Of a DNA stretch of 64,000 nt, positions 8,114 through 16,239 are shown in pieces. The notes beneath the pieces were generated by a model. It had not been told where the DNA came from and did no database searches. It worked only from the letters and a program-made list of their open reading frames with translations. The stretch is taken from assembly GCF_002236115.1 (NCBI RefSeq), contig NZ_NIWT01000002.1, positions 62,001 through 126,000 of the forward strand, written 5' to 3'. The first letter of the stretch is position 1. Each line of letters starts with the position of its first letter. A program made the translations under genes and the position numbers. This DNA comes from Pseudomonas jessenii. GTDB lineage: Bacteria; Pseudomonadota; Gammaproteobacteria; Pseudomonadales; Pseudomonadaceae.

Positions 8114-9007
8114 GTGGAGTTCAGCCAATTGCGCATCTTCCAGGCGGTGGCAGAGGAAGGATCCATAACCCGTGCCGCCGAACGGCTACATCGAGTTCCG
8201 TCGAACCTGTCGACCCGGCTCAAACAGCTGGAAGAGCAATTGGGTGTCGAACTGTTCCTGCGCGAACGTCAGCGCTTGCAGTTGTCGCCTGCGGGAAAAG
8301 TCCTGCTGGACTACACCGCCAGGCTGTTGGCCTTGCGCGATGAAGCCAGCGCGGCGGTGCAGGGCGGGCAACCGGCGGGAGACTTCGTGCTCGGCACCAT
8401 GTACAGCACGGCGGCGATTCACCTTCCGGGGCTATTGGCGCATTACCACCGTTTGTATCCGGCGGTGAACCTGCAAGTACAATCCGGCCCCAGCGGTGAA
8501 CTGCTCGAAGGCCTGCTCACCGGTCGACTCGATGCGGCGCTGGTGGATGGCCCGCTGGAACTGGCCGGACTCGACGGGGTGCCCTTGTGCGACGAGCGCC
8601 TGGTGCTGATCAGCGAGGCCGACCATCCGCCCGTGCGCAGCGCGCTGGATGTGCAAGGTCGCTCGGTGTTCACCTTTCGCCAGGGCTGCTCCTACCGCAT
8701 GCGCCTGGAAGCCTGGTTCGCCCATGATCATGCGGCCATGGGCCGGGCGATGGAGATCGAGTCCTATCCGGGAATGTTGGCGTGTGTAATTGCCGGTTCC
8801 GGTGTGGCGCTGATGTCGGAGTCGATGCTCGCCAGTCTGCCGGGCCGTGAGAGTGTGGCCGTACATCCTTTGGCCGAACCGTTCGCCAGTGCTACCACCT
8901 GGCTGATGTGGCGCAAGGGCATGGTCGGGGCCAACCTGAATGCCTGGATCGAGCAGCAACAGGTGGTTTTTCCACCGGCACATGTACGGGCGCAGGACAT
9001 TGCCTGA
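8114..9007 (+). CDS. LysR-family transcriptional regulator
   Basis: The 297-residue protein has the LysR helix-turn-helix at residues 1-60 (FSQLRIFQAVAEEGSITRAA ... LHRVPSNLSTRLKQLEEQLG) and a substrate-binding domain from about residue 90. Start GTG 8114 is chosen because TGGAG ends 6 nt upstream; a TTG twelve bases earlier lacks such a site. It resembles the regulator named PtrR (putrescine use) and the P. aeruginosa PA1413 position next to the small gene that follows, both from memory. It could control the divergent MFS gene, the downstream small gene, or both. Confidence 0.85.
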   Translation: MEFSQLRIFQAVAEEGSITRAAERLHRVPSNLSTRLKQLEEQLGVELFLRERQRLQLSPAGKVLLDYTARLLALRDEASAAVQGGQPAGDFVLGTMYSTAAIHLPGLLAHYHRLYPAVNLQVQSGPSGELLEGLLTGRLDAALVDGPLELAGLDGVPLCDERLVLISEADHPPVRSALDVQGRSVFTFRQGCSYRMRLEAWFAHDHAAMGRAMEIESYPGMLACVIAGSGVALMSESMLASLPGRESVAVHPLAEPFASATTWLMWRKGMVGANLNAWIEQQQVVFPPAHVRAQDIA

Positions 9008-9142
9008 ACGCAGGCTGATTTTGATGGATTCAGTAACAGATCATTGTGACTTTGCGCGAGCATTGCGTAGGACTTCGGACTATTATCTGTACGAAGGGGC
9101 TACAGTACTTTGGCCGCTCGGCACTACCCTGAAGGGGGCATC

Positions 9143-9271
9143 ATGAAAGAGAAAATCCAAAACTGGCTGCATGACTTGGGCGTTGCTCTCGGTTTGATCG
9201 AGCCGCCTCTGCAACCCGTGCCTGTTCGTACTGACGACGAACAACGTCGGCGCCAGCAGCGGCGCCGGTAA
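9143..9271 (+). CDS. Small conserved Pseudomonas protein (PA1414-like)
   Basis: The 42-residue protein begins MKEKIQNWLHDLGVALGLIE and ends with a strongly basic tail (DDEQRRRQQRRR). GAAGGGGG lies 5 nt before the ATG, an excellent ribosome-binding site. The N-terminal half is an amphipathic helix, so membrane or protein binding is plausible. The sequence and the position after a LysR gene match my memory of P. aeruginosa PA1414, a locus that also yields the infection-associated sRNA SicX. The 135-bp leader upstream has a TATTAT hexamer at 9081 but no convincing Anr box. Confidence 0.65.
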   Translation: MKEKIQNWLHDLGVALGLIEPPLQPVPVRTDDEQRRRQQRRR

Positions 9272-9307
9272 TGGCAGATAACATCTGACAGGTGAAAGGT
9301 TTTCCCG

Positions 9308-9331
9308 TGGCGAGGGAGCAAGCTCCCTTGC
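9308..9331. repeat. Small palindromic extragenic repeat
   Basis: GTGGCGAGGGAGCAAGCTCCCTTGCCGC is the GTGGCGAGGGAGC... variety of Pseudomonas extragenic palindrome, different from the GTGGGAGCGAGC type elsewhere in the window. It may double as a transcription block between convergent small genes. Confidence 0.6.
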
Positions 9332-9358
9332 CGCTTCGTGTACGTTTGATTACCAGAC

Positions 9359-9610
9359 TTAGTACCGTTCGATCTCCAGCAAGAACCGGCTCAAATCATT
9401 CGCCGTCCTGGCGGTCTTGAGCATCCGGTCTTCTTCCACGGTAAACGCCGTGACACCCAGCTCATCTTCCAGATGGAAGATCAGTTCTTCGATATCATTT
9501 TTATCCAATCCCAACTGCGCCAGGCTGGCGTTGTCGTCGAAGTCATCCCGACCTTCCAGCAGGCGGCTGATGTAGCGATGTACGACAGCACGAAGGGCAG
9601 CTTCTTTCAT
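9359..9610 (-). CDS. Acyl-carrier-protein-like small protein without the attachment serine
   Basis: The 83-residue acidic helical protein has the size and helix layout of an acyl carrier protein. The segment LAQLGLDKNDIEELIFHLEDELGV aligns with the ACP core, where the usual Asp-Ser-Leu carries phosphopantetheine. Here the sequence is Asp-Lys-Asn-Asp, so the modifiable Ser is missing. It therefore probably acts as a binding or structural protein, not as a carrier. The next gene in the same direction upstream is the metallo-hydrolase, 70 bp away. Confidence 0.6.
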   Translation of the reverse strand: MKEAALRAVVHRYISRLLEGRDDFDDNASLAQLGLDKNDIEELIFHLEDELGVTAFTVEEDRMLKTARTANDLSRFLLEIERY

Positions 9611-9680
9611 GATCGTTCTTCGAGGAGGTGGGTTCAGTTCTCCCTGCCGGTGCAGTTCCTGCCGTTGAGTACAGCAGGCT

Positions 9681-10406
9681 TTAGCCGTGTGAGCGCTGCC
9701 ATTGGTCGATCATGCTACGCAAATGCTCCCCGGAAAAACTGCCGAAGTGCCCGCCATGCACCGTGCGGATCGATAGCGTGCGCAAACGTTGCAGGCTGCG
9801 GGCGTAGTCATCGAGATTGGAGTGGTAGGCGTCTTCGATTAGCGGGCCGTCGTAGATGATGTCGCCGCTGAACAAGATCTCTGTGGCGGCTTCGTACAGG
9901 CAGATGCCACCGGGCGAGTGTCCCGGTGTGTGCACGACCTGCAACACCCGATTGCCCAGGTCCAGCACATCGCCATCTTCGACAAACCCCGTGGCCGGTG
10001 CGGCCTTCACCCGGTATTCGGCGTAGCACAGCGGGCAATCGGGGTGCGCCTCGAACATGTCGTCGCCGACAAAGGCTTTGCTCAGGTCGTTGTTGCCATC
10101 GGGTGCCGCGAGAATGTCCGCCTCGGCCGGATGCACCAGCCGTTCAGCGAATTCGTGATGACCGGCGATGTGATCGAAATGGCAGTGGCTGGCCACGGCC
10201 ACCAGCGGCCGCTCGGTGATCCACGGCAGTTGCTCGCGCAGGCTGACCAGGCCCGAGCCGCTGTCCAGCAGCAGGTCTTTGTCACGTCCCTGGATATGCC
10301 AGAGGTTGCAGCGGTAGAAGGGGCGGATGTACGGCTCGTGGATCAGGCGGATGCCGTCACTGAGCGGTTTCACCTCGAACCACTGGTCACGAGAAACAAT
10401 CTTCAT
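9681..10406 (-). CDS. MBL-fold metallo-hydrolase
   Basis: The 241-residue protein has the full metallo-beta-lactamase metal set: SHCHFDHIAGH (the HxHxDH motif), VVHTPGHSPGG, FSGDIIYDG with the bridging Asp, and a late His in VHGGHFGSF. This is the glyoxalase-II-like class of thioester or lactone hydrolases; the substrate is unknown. Start ATG 10406 has GGAG 9 nt upstream; the frame is open for 23 more codons without a site. A strong terminator for the preceding symporter gene lies only 18 bp before this start, so the gene needs read-through or a promoter inside that spacer. Confidence 0.8.
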   Translation of the reverse strand: MKIVSRDQWFEVKPLSDGIRLIHEPYIRPFYRCNLWHIQGRDKDLLLDSGSGLVSLREQLPWITERPLVAVASHCHFDHIAGHHEFAERLVHPAEADILAAPDGNNDLSKAFVGDDMFEAHPDCPLCYAEYRVKAAPATGFVEDGDVLDLGNRVLQVVHTPGHSPGGICLYEAATEILFSGDIIYDGPLIEDAYHSNLDDYARSLQRLRTLSIRTVHGGHFGSFSGEHLRSMIDQWQRSHG

Positions 10407-10423
10407 GAACGTTTTCTCCAGGC

Positions 10424-10460
10424 GAAAAAAAACGAGTGTGGCAACCGACGCCACACTCGT
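10424..10460 (-). terminator. Intrinsic terminator of the symporter gene
   Basis: On the minus strand ACGAGTGTGGC and GCCACACTCGT form an 11-bp perfect stem with a 7-nt loop, followed by eight T. It sits 31 bp after the symporter stop. Confidence 0.85.
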
Positions 10461-10490
10461 CGAAGAAAGCATCAAGTCGTTATGTTCAGC

Positions 10491-11870
10491 TTAGGCAGCG
10501 CTGGCCACTGCTGCCGTGCGGCGGGACATCAAGCTCACCACCACGAAACTCACCAGGCCTACACCGAGGCTGTAGTAGATCGGGGTGTTGGCGTCCAGAC
10601 CGTCCTTGAACATGAACAGCAGCGCGGTGGCAAAGCCCATGCCCATGCTGGCGATAGCGCCGGCGGTGGTAGCGCGTTTCCAGAAGATCGCACCCATCAG
10701 CGGGATCAGCATGCCGCCTACCAACAGGTTGTAGGCCAGGGTCAGGGCGCTGATCACGTCGTTCACGATCAGAGCGATGCCCAGTACCACGATGCCGGTC
10801 AACAGGGTGAACAGGCGGTTGATCGCCAGGCTCGACTGTTTACCGCCACGCAGTTTCGGCAGCAGGTCTTCGGTCAGGGTGGTGGCGGCGGCCAGCAGGC
10901 CGGCGCTGGCGGTGGACATCATGGCGGCCAGTGCGGCAGCGATCACCAGACCACGGATACCGTCCGGCAGGGACAGTTTCACGATCGCAGCGAAGGCGTT
11001 GTTGACGTTGTCGAGATCCGGGATCAGTACGTGTGCAGCCATGCCGATCAAGGCGCAGGCCAGGCCGTAGAGGATGCAGTAGATACCGGCAGCGGTACCG
11101 GCAACCTGAGCCACTTTGGCGGTCTTGACAGTGAACACCCGTTGCCAGATGTCCTGACCGATCAGGATGCCGAAGAAGTAGATCATGAAGTAGGTGATGA
11201 TGGTGTCCCAGCCGATGGTGGTGAAGCTGAAGCTCGCCGCCGGCAGTTTCATTACCAACTCATCCCAACCGCCAACGCGGTACAGGCAGATCGGCAACAG
11301 GATGAACATCAGGCCGACAGTCTTGATCACGAACTGAACGATGTCGGTCAGGGTCAGGGACCACATGCCGCCAATGGCCGAGTAGATCACCACGACGCCG
11401 CCGCCGAGCAGGACCGAGATCCAGAACGGCAGGCCGAACAGCACTTGCAGCACGGTGCCGATTGCCAGGATCGAGGTCACGCCGATCATCAGCGCGTAGG
11501 CCAGCATGATCACCGCGCTCGCGGAGCGGGCCATCGGGTTGTAACGTTTTTCCAGGACCTGGGTAACGGTGTAGATCTTCAGTTTCAGCAGCGGTTTGGC
11601 GAGGAACAGGTTCAGCGCCACGATCCCGCAACCCAGTGCGGCACACAGCCAGAAGCCGGAGATGCCATGCACGTAGCCCAGACGCACGGTGCCCACGGTG
11701 GACGCGCCGCCCAGAACGGTGGCAGCCATGGTGCCCATGTACAGACTTGGGCCGAGGTTACGACCGGCGACCAAAAAGTCTTCGTTGGTCTTGGCCTTGC
11801 GCATGCCGTAGTAGCCGAGTATCAGCATCGCGGCGGCGTAGATGAGTACGACGAATAAATCCAAAGCCAT
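10491..11870 (-). CDS. Sodium:solute symporter (SSS family)
   Basis: The 459-residue protein has about thirteen membrane segments and SSS signatures: DFLVAGRNLGP near residue 31, YSAIGGMWSLTLTDIVQFVIK (sodium-site region) and IAAALAAMMSTASAGLLAAATTLTEDL. It should import a solute with Na+. The order symporter, NCS1 permease, NTF2-like, gbuA, gbuR equals P. aeruginosa PA1418-PA1422 as I recall it, which suggests a guanidino compound or its product as substrate. This is inference only. A REP pair separates it from the second permease gene, and a strong terminator ends it. Confidence 0.85.
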   Translation of the reverse strand: MALDLFVVLIYAAAMLILGYYGMRKAKTNEDFLVAGRNLGPSLYMGTMAATVLGGASTVGTVRLGYVHGISGFWLCAALGCGIVALNLFLAKPLLKLKIYTVTQVLEKRYNPMARSASAVIMLAYALMIGVTSILAIGTVLQVLFGLPFWISVLLGGGVVVIYSAIGGMWSLTLTDIVQFVIKTVGLMFILLPICLYRVGGWDELVMKLPAASFSFTTIGWDTIITYFMIYFFGILIGQDIWQRVFTVKTAKVAQVAGTAAGIYCILYGLACALIGMAAHVLIPDLDNVNNAFAAIVKLSLPDGIRGLVIAAALAAMMSTASAGLLAAATTLTEDLLPKLRGGKQSSLAINRLFTLLTGIVVLGIALIVNDVISALTLAYNLLVGGMLIPLMGAIFWKRATTAGAIASMGMGFATALLFMFKDGLDANTPIYYSLGVGLVSFVVVSLMSRRTAAVASAA

Positions 11871-11918
11871 TGTGGCGTGTCTCCGATTGTCTTTTTTATG
11901 TGAGGCTGAAAATCAATC

Positions 11919-12012
11919 CCTGTGGGAGCGTTGCTTGCCCGCGAAGGGAGCGCCGCGGTCCGCCAGGCAGACCGCGTTATCGTTCATCGCGGGCAAGCCA
12001 CGCTCCCACAGG
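11919..12012. repeat. REP inverted pair (REPIN)
   Basis: CCTGTGGGAGCG at the left end is matched by CGCTCCCACAGG at the right, with inner arms TTGCCCGCGA / TCGCGGGCAA. The pair spans 94 bp in the spacer between two minus-strand permease genes and could form a long hairpin in their transcript. Confidence 0.8.
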
Positions 12013-12042
12013 TAATGTGTTGACCGCAGGTAGTGCGTTGAA

Positions 12043-13554
12043 TCAGGCGGCTTGACGCATCGCCGGTTTAGCGAGCGAATCCGTGCTCTTGCTGCGAGGG
12101 TCGTTTGGACCGAACACTGCGCTCGATTCCGGGAACAGGCTCAGCAGAACCAGGTACACCAACGATGCCAGGCCCAGGGTCACCGGCAGGCTGATGTCGA
12201 TACCACCGGCCATTTCGCCCAGCGGCCCGACAAACTGACCCGGCAGGTTCACGAAGCACAGGCCAACGGCCGCGCTCGGGATCCAGGCACCCATGCCACG
12301 CCAGTTCCAGCCGTGGGTGAACCAGTAGCGGCCACCTTTCTCGCCGCGGGTGAACACTTGCAGGTCATCCGGGCAGTAGAAGCCGCGACGCACCAGCAGG
12401 CCGATGATCATGATCACCATCCACGGGGTGGTGCAGGTGATGATCAGCACGGCGAAGGTCGACACGCTCTGCACCAGGTTGGCCGCGAAGCGCCCGATGA
12501 AGATGAAGGCAATCGACATCACACCGATCAGCAACGTGGCCTTGACTCGCGACAGCACCCGAGGGAACACGCTGGACATGTCCAGGCCGGTGCCGTACAG
12601 CGAAGTGGTGCCGGTGGACATGCCGCCGATGACCGCGATCAGGCACACCGGCAGGAAGAACCAGCTCGGCGATACCGCCAGCAGGCCGCCGACATAGTTG
12701 TTGGCCGCGATGTAGTCCGGTGCCTTGACCGCTACGATAGTGGCGGTGACGAGGCCGAACAGAAACGGAATCAGCGTGGCCAGTTGCGCAGCGATCACCG
12801 ACACCATGATCCGGCCTTTGGGCGTATCACGGGGGATGTAGCGCGACCAGTCACCGAGGAACGCACCGAAGGAGATCGGGTTGCTCATGGCCACCAATGC
12901 TGCCCCGATGAACGCAGCCCAGAATCCGGCCTGGCCCATGGCTACGGTGCCGGCGTACTGACTGTCGAATGCAGGGGCGAAAGCGAAAACGCCCAGCAGG
13001 AACAGCAGGCTGGCCGCCCACACCGCAATGCGGTTGACCCACAGCATGAAGCGGAAACCATAGATGCACACGGTCAATACCAGCAGCGCGAACAGACCGT
13101 AGGCCAGGCCCAGGGTCAGATCGGTTTCCGGTAGATCGATCAGGCGTTTGGCACCGCCCACCAGCGCATCGCCCGAACTCCAGACGGAGAGCGAGAAAAA
13201 CGCGATAGCGGTCAGCAGCGACAGGAACGAACCGACGATTCGCCCGTGCACGCCGAAGTGCGCACCGGAAGAGACGGCGTTGTTGGTGCCGTTGATGGGG
13301 CCGAACAGGCCCATCGGCGCCAGGATCAGCGCACCGAGTACCACGCCCAGCACAATCGCCCAGACGCCAGCCTGAAAGGACAGGCCGAACAGCACCGGGA
13401 AACTGCCGAGCACGGCGGTGGCAAAGGTGTTGGCGCCGCCGAAGATCAGGCGAAACAGATCGCTGGGCTTGGCGTCACGCTCATTGTCCGGGATCTGTTC
13501 GACCCCGTTTGTTTCGATGCTGCTAAGGCTTTTTTCGTTGTTTTTGTTATTCAT
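12043..13554 (-). CDS. NCS1-family purine/cytosine permease-like transporter
   Basis: The 503-residue protein has about twelve membrane helices and NCS1 features: a soluble polar N-terminus, then SDLFRLIFGGANTFATAVLG, GLFGPINGTNNAVSSGAHFGVHGR, and SNPISFGAFLGDWSRYIP, the segment that in this family contributes to the cation and substrate site. It is likely a proton- or sodium-coupled importer of a nitrogen-rich compound. In this context (upstream of gbuA) guanidinobutyrate or a related molecule is the obvious guess. The start is ATG 13554. Confidence 0.8.
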   Translation of the reverse strand: MNNKNNEKSLSSIETNGVEQIPDNERDAKPSDLFRLIFGGANTFATAVLGSFPVLFGLSFQAGVWAIVLGVVLGALILAPMGLFGPINGTNNAVSSGAHFGVHGRIVGSFLSLLTAIAFFSLSVWSSGDALVGGAKRLIDLPETDLTLGLAYGLFALLVLTVCIYGFRFMLWVNRIAVWAASLLFLLGVFAFAPAFDSQYAGTVAMGQAGFWAAFIGAALVAMSNPISFGAFLGDWSRYIPRDTPKGRIMVSVIAAQLATLIPFLFGLVTATIVAVKAPDYIAANNYVGGLLAVSPSWFFLPVCLIAVIGGMSTGTTSLYGTGLDMSSVFPRVLSRVKATLLIGVMSIAFIFIGRFAANLVQSVSTFAVLIITCTTPWMVIMIIGLLVRRGFYCPDDLQVFTRGEKGGRYWFTHGWNWRGMGAWIPSAAVGLCFVNLPGQFVGPLGEMAGGIDISLPVTLGLASLVYLVLLSLFPESSAVFGPNDPRSKSTDSLAKPAMRQAA

Positions 13555-13609
13555 GATCAGCTCCGATCATAAAGGCGCGCTCATCGTGCGTGAGCGTCAC
13601 CTGTGTTGG

Positions 13610-14032
13610 CTAAGGGGGTGGCAGCCCTTCCGGCATCGCGGATAAATGTTCGTGGCAGGCCAGCCATAGGCCTTGTTGTTCTTGGCCAGACGCTTGTTTC
13701 TTGAAAACAATCGTCTCGCGCTCCTGGCTGAAGTGTTGCTCCCCTTGCATGCGCAACTCGGTGGCCACGTCATGGATGAAAATCGCCACGTCCCCCTGCA
13801 GGCTGACGAAAGCGTTGCTTGAAGTGCACGAGAGCACCTCGAAGCCATCCTCAGAGCGCCAGCCGTCCCACAACGCCTGATAGGCGTCGCGCGACAGCAG
13901 GGGCTGTTCGAGGGTGTAGAAGACGAAGCTGGCATCGGCGCTGAACGCGCCGAAGTAGGCTTCGCGATCGTTACGGGCAAAAGCGGACACCAGATCGGCG
14001 GCGGCCTTGAGAACCTGATCACGTTCGCTCAT
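13610..14032 (-). CDS. NTF2-like (SnoaL/DUF4440-type) protein
   Basis: The 140-residue protein has the NTF2-like pattern: an N-terminal helix (ERDQVLKAAADLVSAFARND), EAYFGAFSADASFVFYTL, then a conserved Trp (LWDGWRSEDGFEVLSC), and beta strands ending in ERETIVFKKQ and WLACHEHLSAMP. Members are small enzymes or binding proteins. Its place between the permease and gbuA, 9 bp from gbuA, implies it belongs to the guanidinobutyrate operon, as PA1420 does in P. aeruginosa. Its role is unknown. Confidence 0.75.
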   Translation of the reverse strand: MSERDQVLKAAADLVSAFARNDREAYFGAFSADASFVFYTLEQPLLSRDAYQALWDGWRSEDGFEVLSCTSSNAFVSLQGDVAIFIHDVATELRMQGEQHFSQERETIVFKKQASGQEQQGLWLACHEHLSAMPEGLPPP

Positions 14033-14041
14033 GACCGATCC

Positions 14042-14992
14042 TCAGCGGTGGACTACGCCAGGCAGTACGCAGAGCATTTCGTACAGCAGGTTGGCGGCCA
14101 GCAGCGAGGTGTTGCCGGTGGTGTCGTAAGCGGGCGAGACTTCTACCAGATCGCAACCGACCAGGTCGAGGCCTTGGCAGCCACGAACGATCTCGATCGC
14201 CTGAATGGTCGTCAGACCGCCGATTTCCGGGGTACCGGTACCAGGTGCCCAGGCCGGGTCGATGCCGTCGATGTCGAAGCTCAGGTAAACAGGACCGCCG
14301 CCGACTTTTTCGCGGACTTCAGCCATCAAGGGCTCCAGCGATTTGTGCCAGCACTCTTCAGCCTGAACCACACGGAAGCCCTGGTTGCGGCTCCAGTTGA
14401 AGTCGTCAGCGGTGTAGCCCTGGGCGCGCAGGCCGATCTGCACGACACGGTCCGGGTCCAGCAGGCCTTCTTCAACGGCGCGACGGAAGGTGGTGCCGTG
14501 GGCGATTTTCTCGCCGAACATGTGATCGTTCACATCGGCGTGGGCATCGATGTGCACCAGGCCGACCTTGCCGTGCTTTTTATGGATGGCACGCAGGATC
14601 GGCAGGGTGATGGTGTGGTCGCCGCCCAGGGTCAGCGGGATCACGTCGTGTTCGAGGATGTTGTCGTAGGACTCTTCAATGATCCGTACGGCATCCAACA
14701 GGTTGAAGGTGTTGATCGCGATGTCGCCAATGTCGGCAACCGACAGCGAGTCGAACGGCGCAGCACCGGTGGCCATGTTGTACGGGCGAATCATTACCGA
14801 TTCAGCGCGGATTTCGCGAGGCCCGAAGCGGGTGCCGGGGCGCAGGGAGGTACCGATGTCCAGGGGCACGCCTACGAAGGCAGCGTCCAGGCCGGCAGCG
14901 GTATTCAAATGGGGGAGTCGCATCATGGTGGCGATGCCGCCGAAGCGCGGCATTTCGTTGCCGCCCAGTGGTTGGTGAAGAATCTTGTCCAC
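14042..14992 (-). CDS. gbuA: Guanidinobutyrase (ureohydrolase family)
   Basis: The 316-residue enzyme has all binuclear manganese ligands of the arginase/agmatinase family: GGDHT with His126, HIDAHAD (His147, Asp149, His151, Asp153) and SFDIDGIDP. Family members hydrolyse a guanidino group to urea. The N-terminus MDKILHQPLGGNEMPRFGG, the NTF2-like partner and the divergent LysR gene match GbuA, which converts 4-guanidinobutyrate to 4-aminobutyrate plus urea in arginine catabolism. Agmatinase or guanidinopropionase remain possible because substrate choice depends on few residues. It is the first gene of its minus-strand cluster. Confidence 0.8.
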   Translation of the reverse strand: MDKILHQPLGGNEMPRFGGIATMMRLPHLNTAAGLDAAFVGVPLDIGTSLRPGTRFGPREIRAESVMIRPYNMATGAAPFDSLSVADIGDIAINTFNLLDAVRIIEESYDNILEHDVIPLTLGGDHTITLPILRAIHKKHGKVGLVHIDAHADVNDHMFGEKIAHGTTFRRAVEEGLLDPDRVVQIGLRAQGYTADDFNWSRNQGFRVVQAEECWHKSLEPLMAEVREKVGGGPVYLSFDIDGIDPAWAPGTGTPEIGGLTTIQAIEIVRGCQGLDLVGCDLVEVSPAYDTTGNTSLLAANLLYEMLCVLPGVVHR

Positions 14993-15114
14993 GGGTAGGG
15001 CCTCATCGTCGTTGTTTTATTTATGTCGGTTGCGCCGTTCACGGAAGGAAGGGCACCGTTGTGGGCCGATTCTGCGAAATGTAGTGGCCGGGAAGAATCG
15101 CTACGGGCAAATAC

Positions 15115-15138
15115 TTAGTTCAGATTTTTCTAAACTAA
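15115..15138. promoter_or_regulatory. Candidate LysR-type (GbuR) operator
   Basis: TTAGTT, a 12-nt spacer and AACTAA form an exact inverted repeat in AT-rich DNA between gbuA and gbuR, 123 bp before the gbuA start. The shape resembles the T-N11-A boxes of LysR regulators. No experiment is known to me. Confidence 0.4.
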
Positions 15139-15194
15139 TGGAAGTGGCGGCGTTAGACTTCACCCCATACGCAAAACCCAATGCCGGGAACAAA

Positions 15195-15290
15195 CCTGGT
15201 GGGAGCGAGCTTGCTCGCGATAGCGGTGGGTCAGTCAACATTGATGTTGGCTGTTACGCCCTCATCGCGAGCAAGCTCGCTCCCACCAGG
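15195..15290. repeat. REP inverted pair (REPIN)
   Basis: CCTGGTGGGAGCGAGCTTGCTCGCGAT is mirrored by ATCGCGAGCAAGCTCGCTCCCACCAGG, 96 bp end to end. It lies in the gbuA-gbuR spacer, 50 bp before the gbuR start, so it may be in the gbuR leader. Confidence 0.85.
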
Positions 15291-15340
15291 ATTTGCATTG
15301 AATCGAGCATTGCGCGTCACCCCGAGATCGGAGCATTTCC

Positions 15341-16234
15341 ATGGCCAACGCTTTACCCGACCTGAAACTATTGCGCATCTTCGTCAGCGTGGTGCGCCAT
15401 CAGGGGTTCGCCAACGCCCAGCAGGAGCTCAATCTCTCGACGTCGGCCATCAGCACCTACATGAGCCAGCTCGAAGCAGCCCTTGGCCTGGTGCTGTGCC
15501 ATCGCGGCCGTGGCGGTTTCAGCCTGACCAGCAAGGGCGAACTGTTCCATCAGGAAACCCTGCGTCTGTTGGGCGAACTCGAAGGCTTCGAGCAGTACGC
15601 CGCCGCCCTCAAGGGCGAGTTGCGCGGTACCTTGAACCTGGGGGTGATCGACTCCACCGTCAGCGACAAGGCCCTGCCGTTCGCCGAAGCCATCGGCGCC
15701 TACAGCCAGGAACACCCGGCCGTGCACTTGCACCTGTCGGTGATGAGCCCTTACGAATTGCAACTCGGCGTGCAGGACAACCGTCTCGACCTGGCCATCG
15801 GTGCGTTTTCCACGCGCATGAGCGGCCTGGTGTACATGCCGCTGTACCGTGAACAACACTGGTTGTATTGCAGCACGCGGCATCCGCTGTTCAACGAGCG
15901 GCGCATTCCCGAGCAAGTCATCACCCAGCAGCGCATGGTCGGTCGTGGCTACTGGAGCCAGGCCGAACTGGCGCGCCACGGTTTCAAGCACAGTGCCGCG
16001 ACGGTAGAAAGTATGGAGGCCCAGTTGATCCTGGTGCTGTCCGGCGCCTACATCGGTTACCTGCCGGAGCATTACGCCCAGGCCTGGGCCGACAAGGGTG
16101 ACTTGCGGGTGCTGCTGCCGGCGACCTTCGGTTATCAAGCGCCGTTCTCGATGATCGTGCGACGGGGCCGTAGCCGCGAGCCGCTGATCCAGACATTCCG
16201 CGACTTGCTTAAAGCTCAACTGAATCAGGCGTAG
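15341..16234 (+). CDS. gbuR: LysR-family regulator of guanidinobutyrate use
   Basis: The 297-residue protein has an N-terminal HTH (LLRIFVSVVRHQGFANAQQEL ... STSAISTYMSQLEAALG) and a ligand-binding domain from about residue 95 (GTLNLGVIDSTVS). It is divergent from gbuA, the arrangement of P. aeruginosa gbuA/gbuR, where GbuR activates gbuA with 4-guanidinobutyrate. Function is inferred from this context. An inverted repeat at 15115-15138 in the shared spacer is its best candidate site. It may read into tapT, 5 bp downstream. Confidence 0.8.
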   Translation: MANALPDLKLLRIFVSVVRHQGFANAQQELNLSTSAISTYMSQLEAALGLVLCHRGRGGFSLTSKGELFHQETLRLLGELEGFEQYAAALKGELRGTLNLGVIDSTVSDKALPFAEAIGAYSQEHPAVHLHLSVMSPYELQLGVQDNRLDLAIGAFSTRMSGLVYMPLYREQHWLYCSTRHPLFNERRIPEQVITQQRMVGRGYWSQAELARHGFKHSAATVESMEAQLILVLSGAYIGYLPEHYAQAWADKGDLRVLLPATFGYQAPFSMIVRRGRSREPLIQTFRDLLKAQLNQA

Positions 16235-16239
16235 AGACG

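Noticed and set aside
9018..9060. Anr/FNR box before the PA1414-like gene
   Set aside because: TTGAT at 9021 lacks the second half ATCAA at the right distance, and TTGTGACTTTGCGC is too far from consensus.
9918..11858. Open frame of 646 codons on the plus strand over the metallo-hydrolase and symporter genes
   Set aside because: It is antisense to two genes with clear families, is rich in Gln, His, Gly and Arg with no hydrophobic core, and has no ribosome-binding site. It is a high-GC shadow frame.
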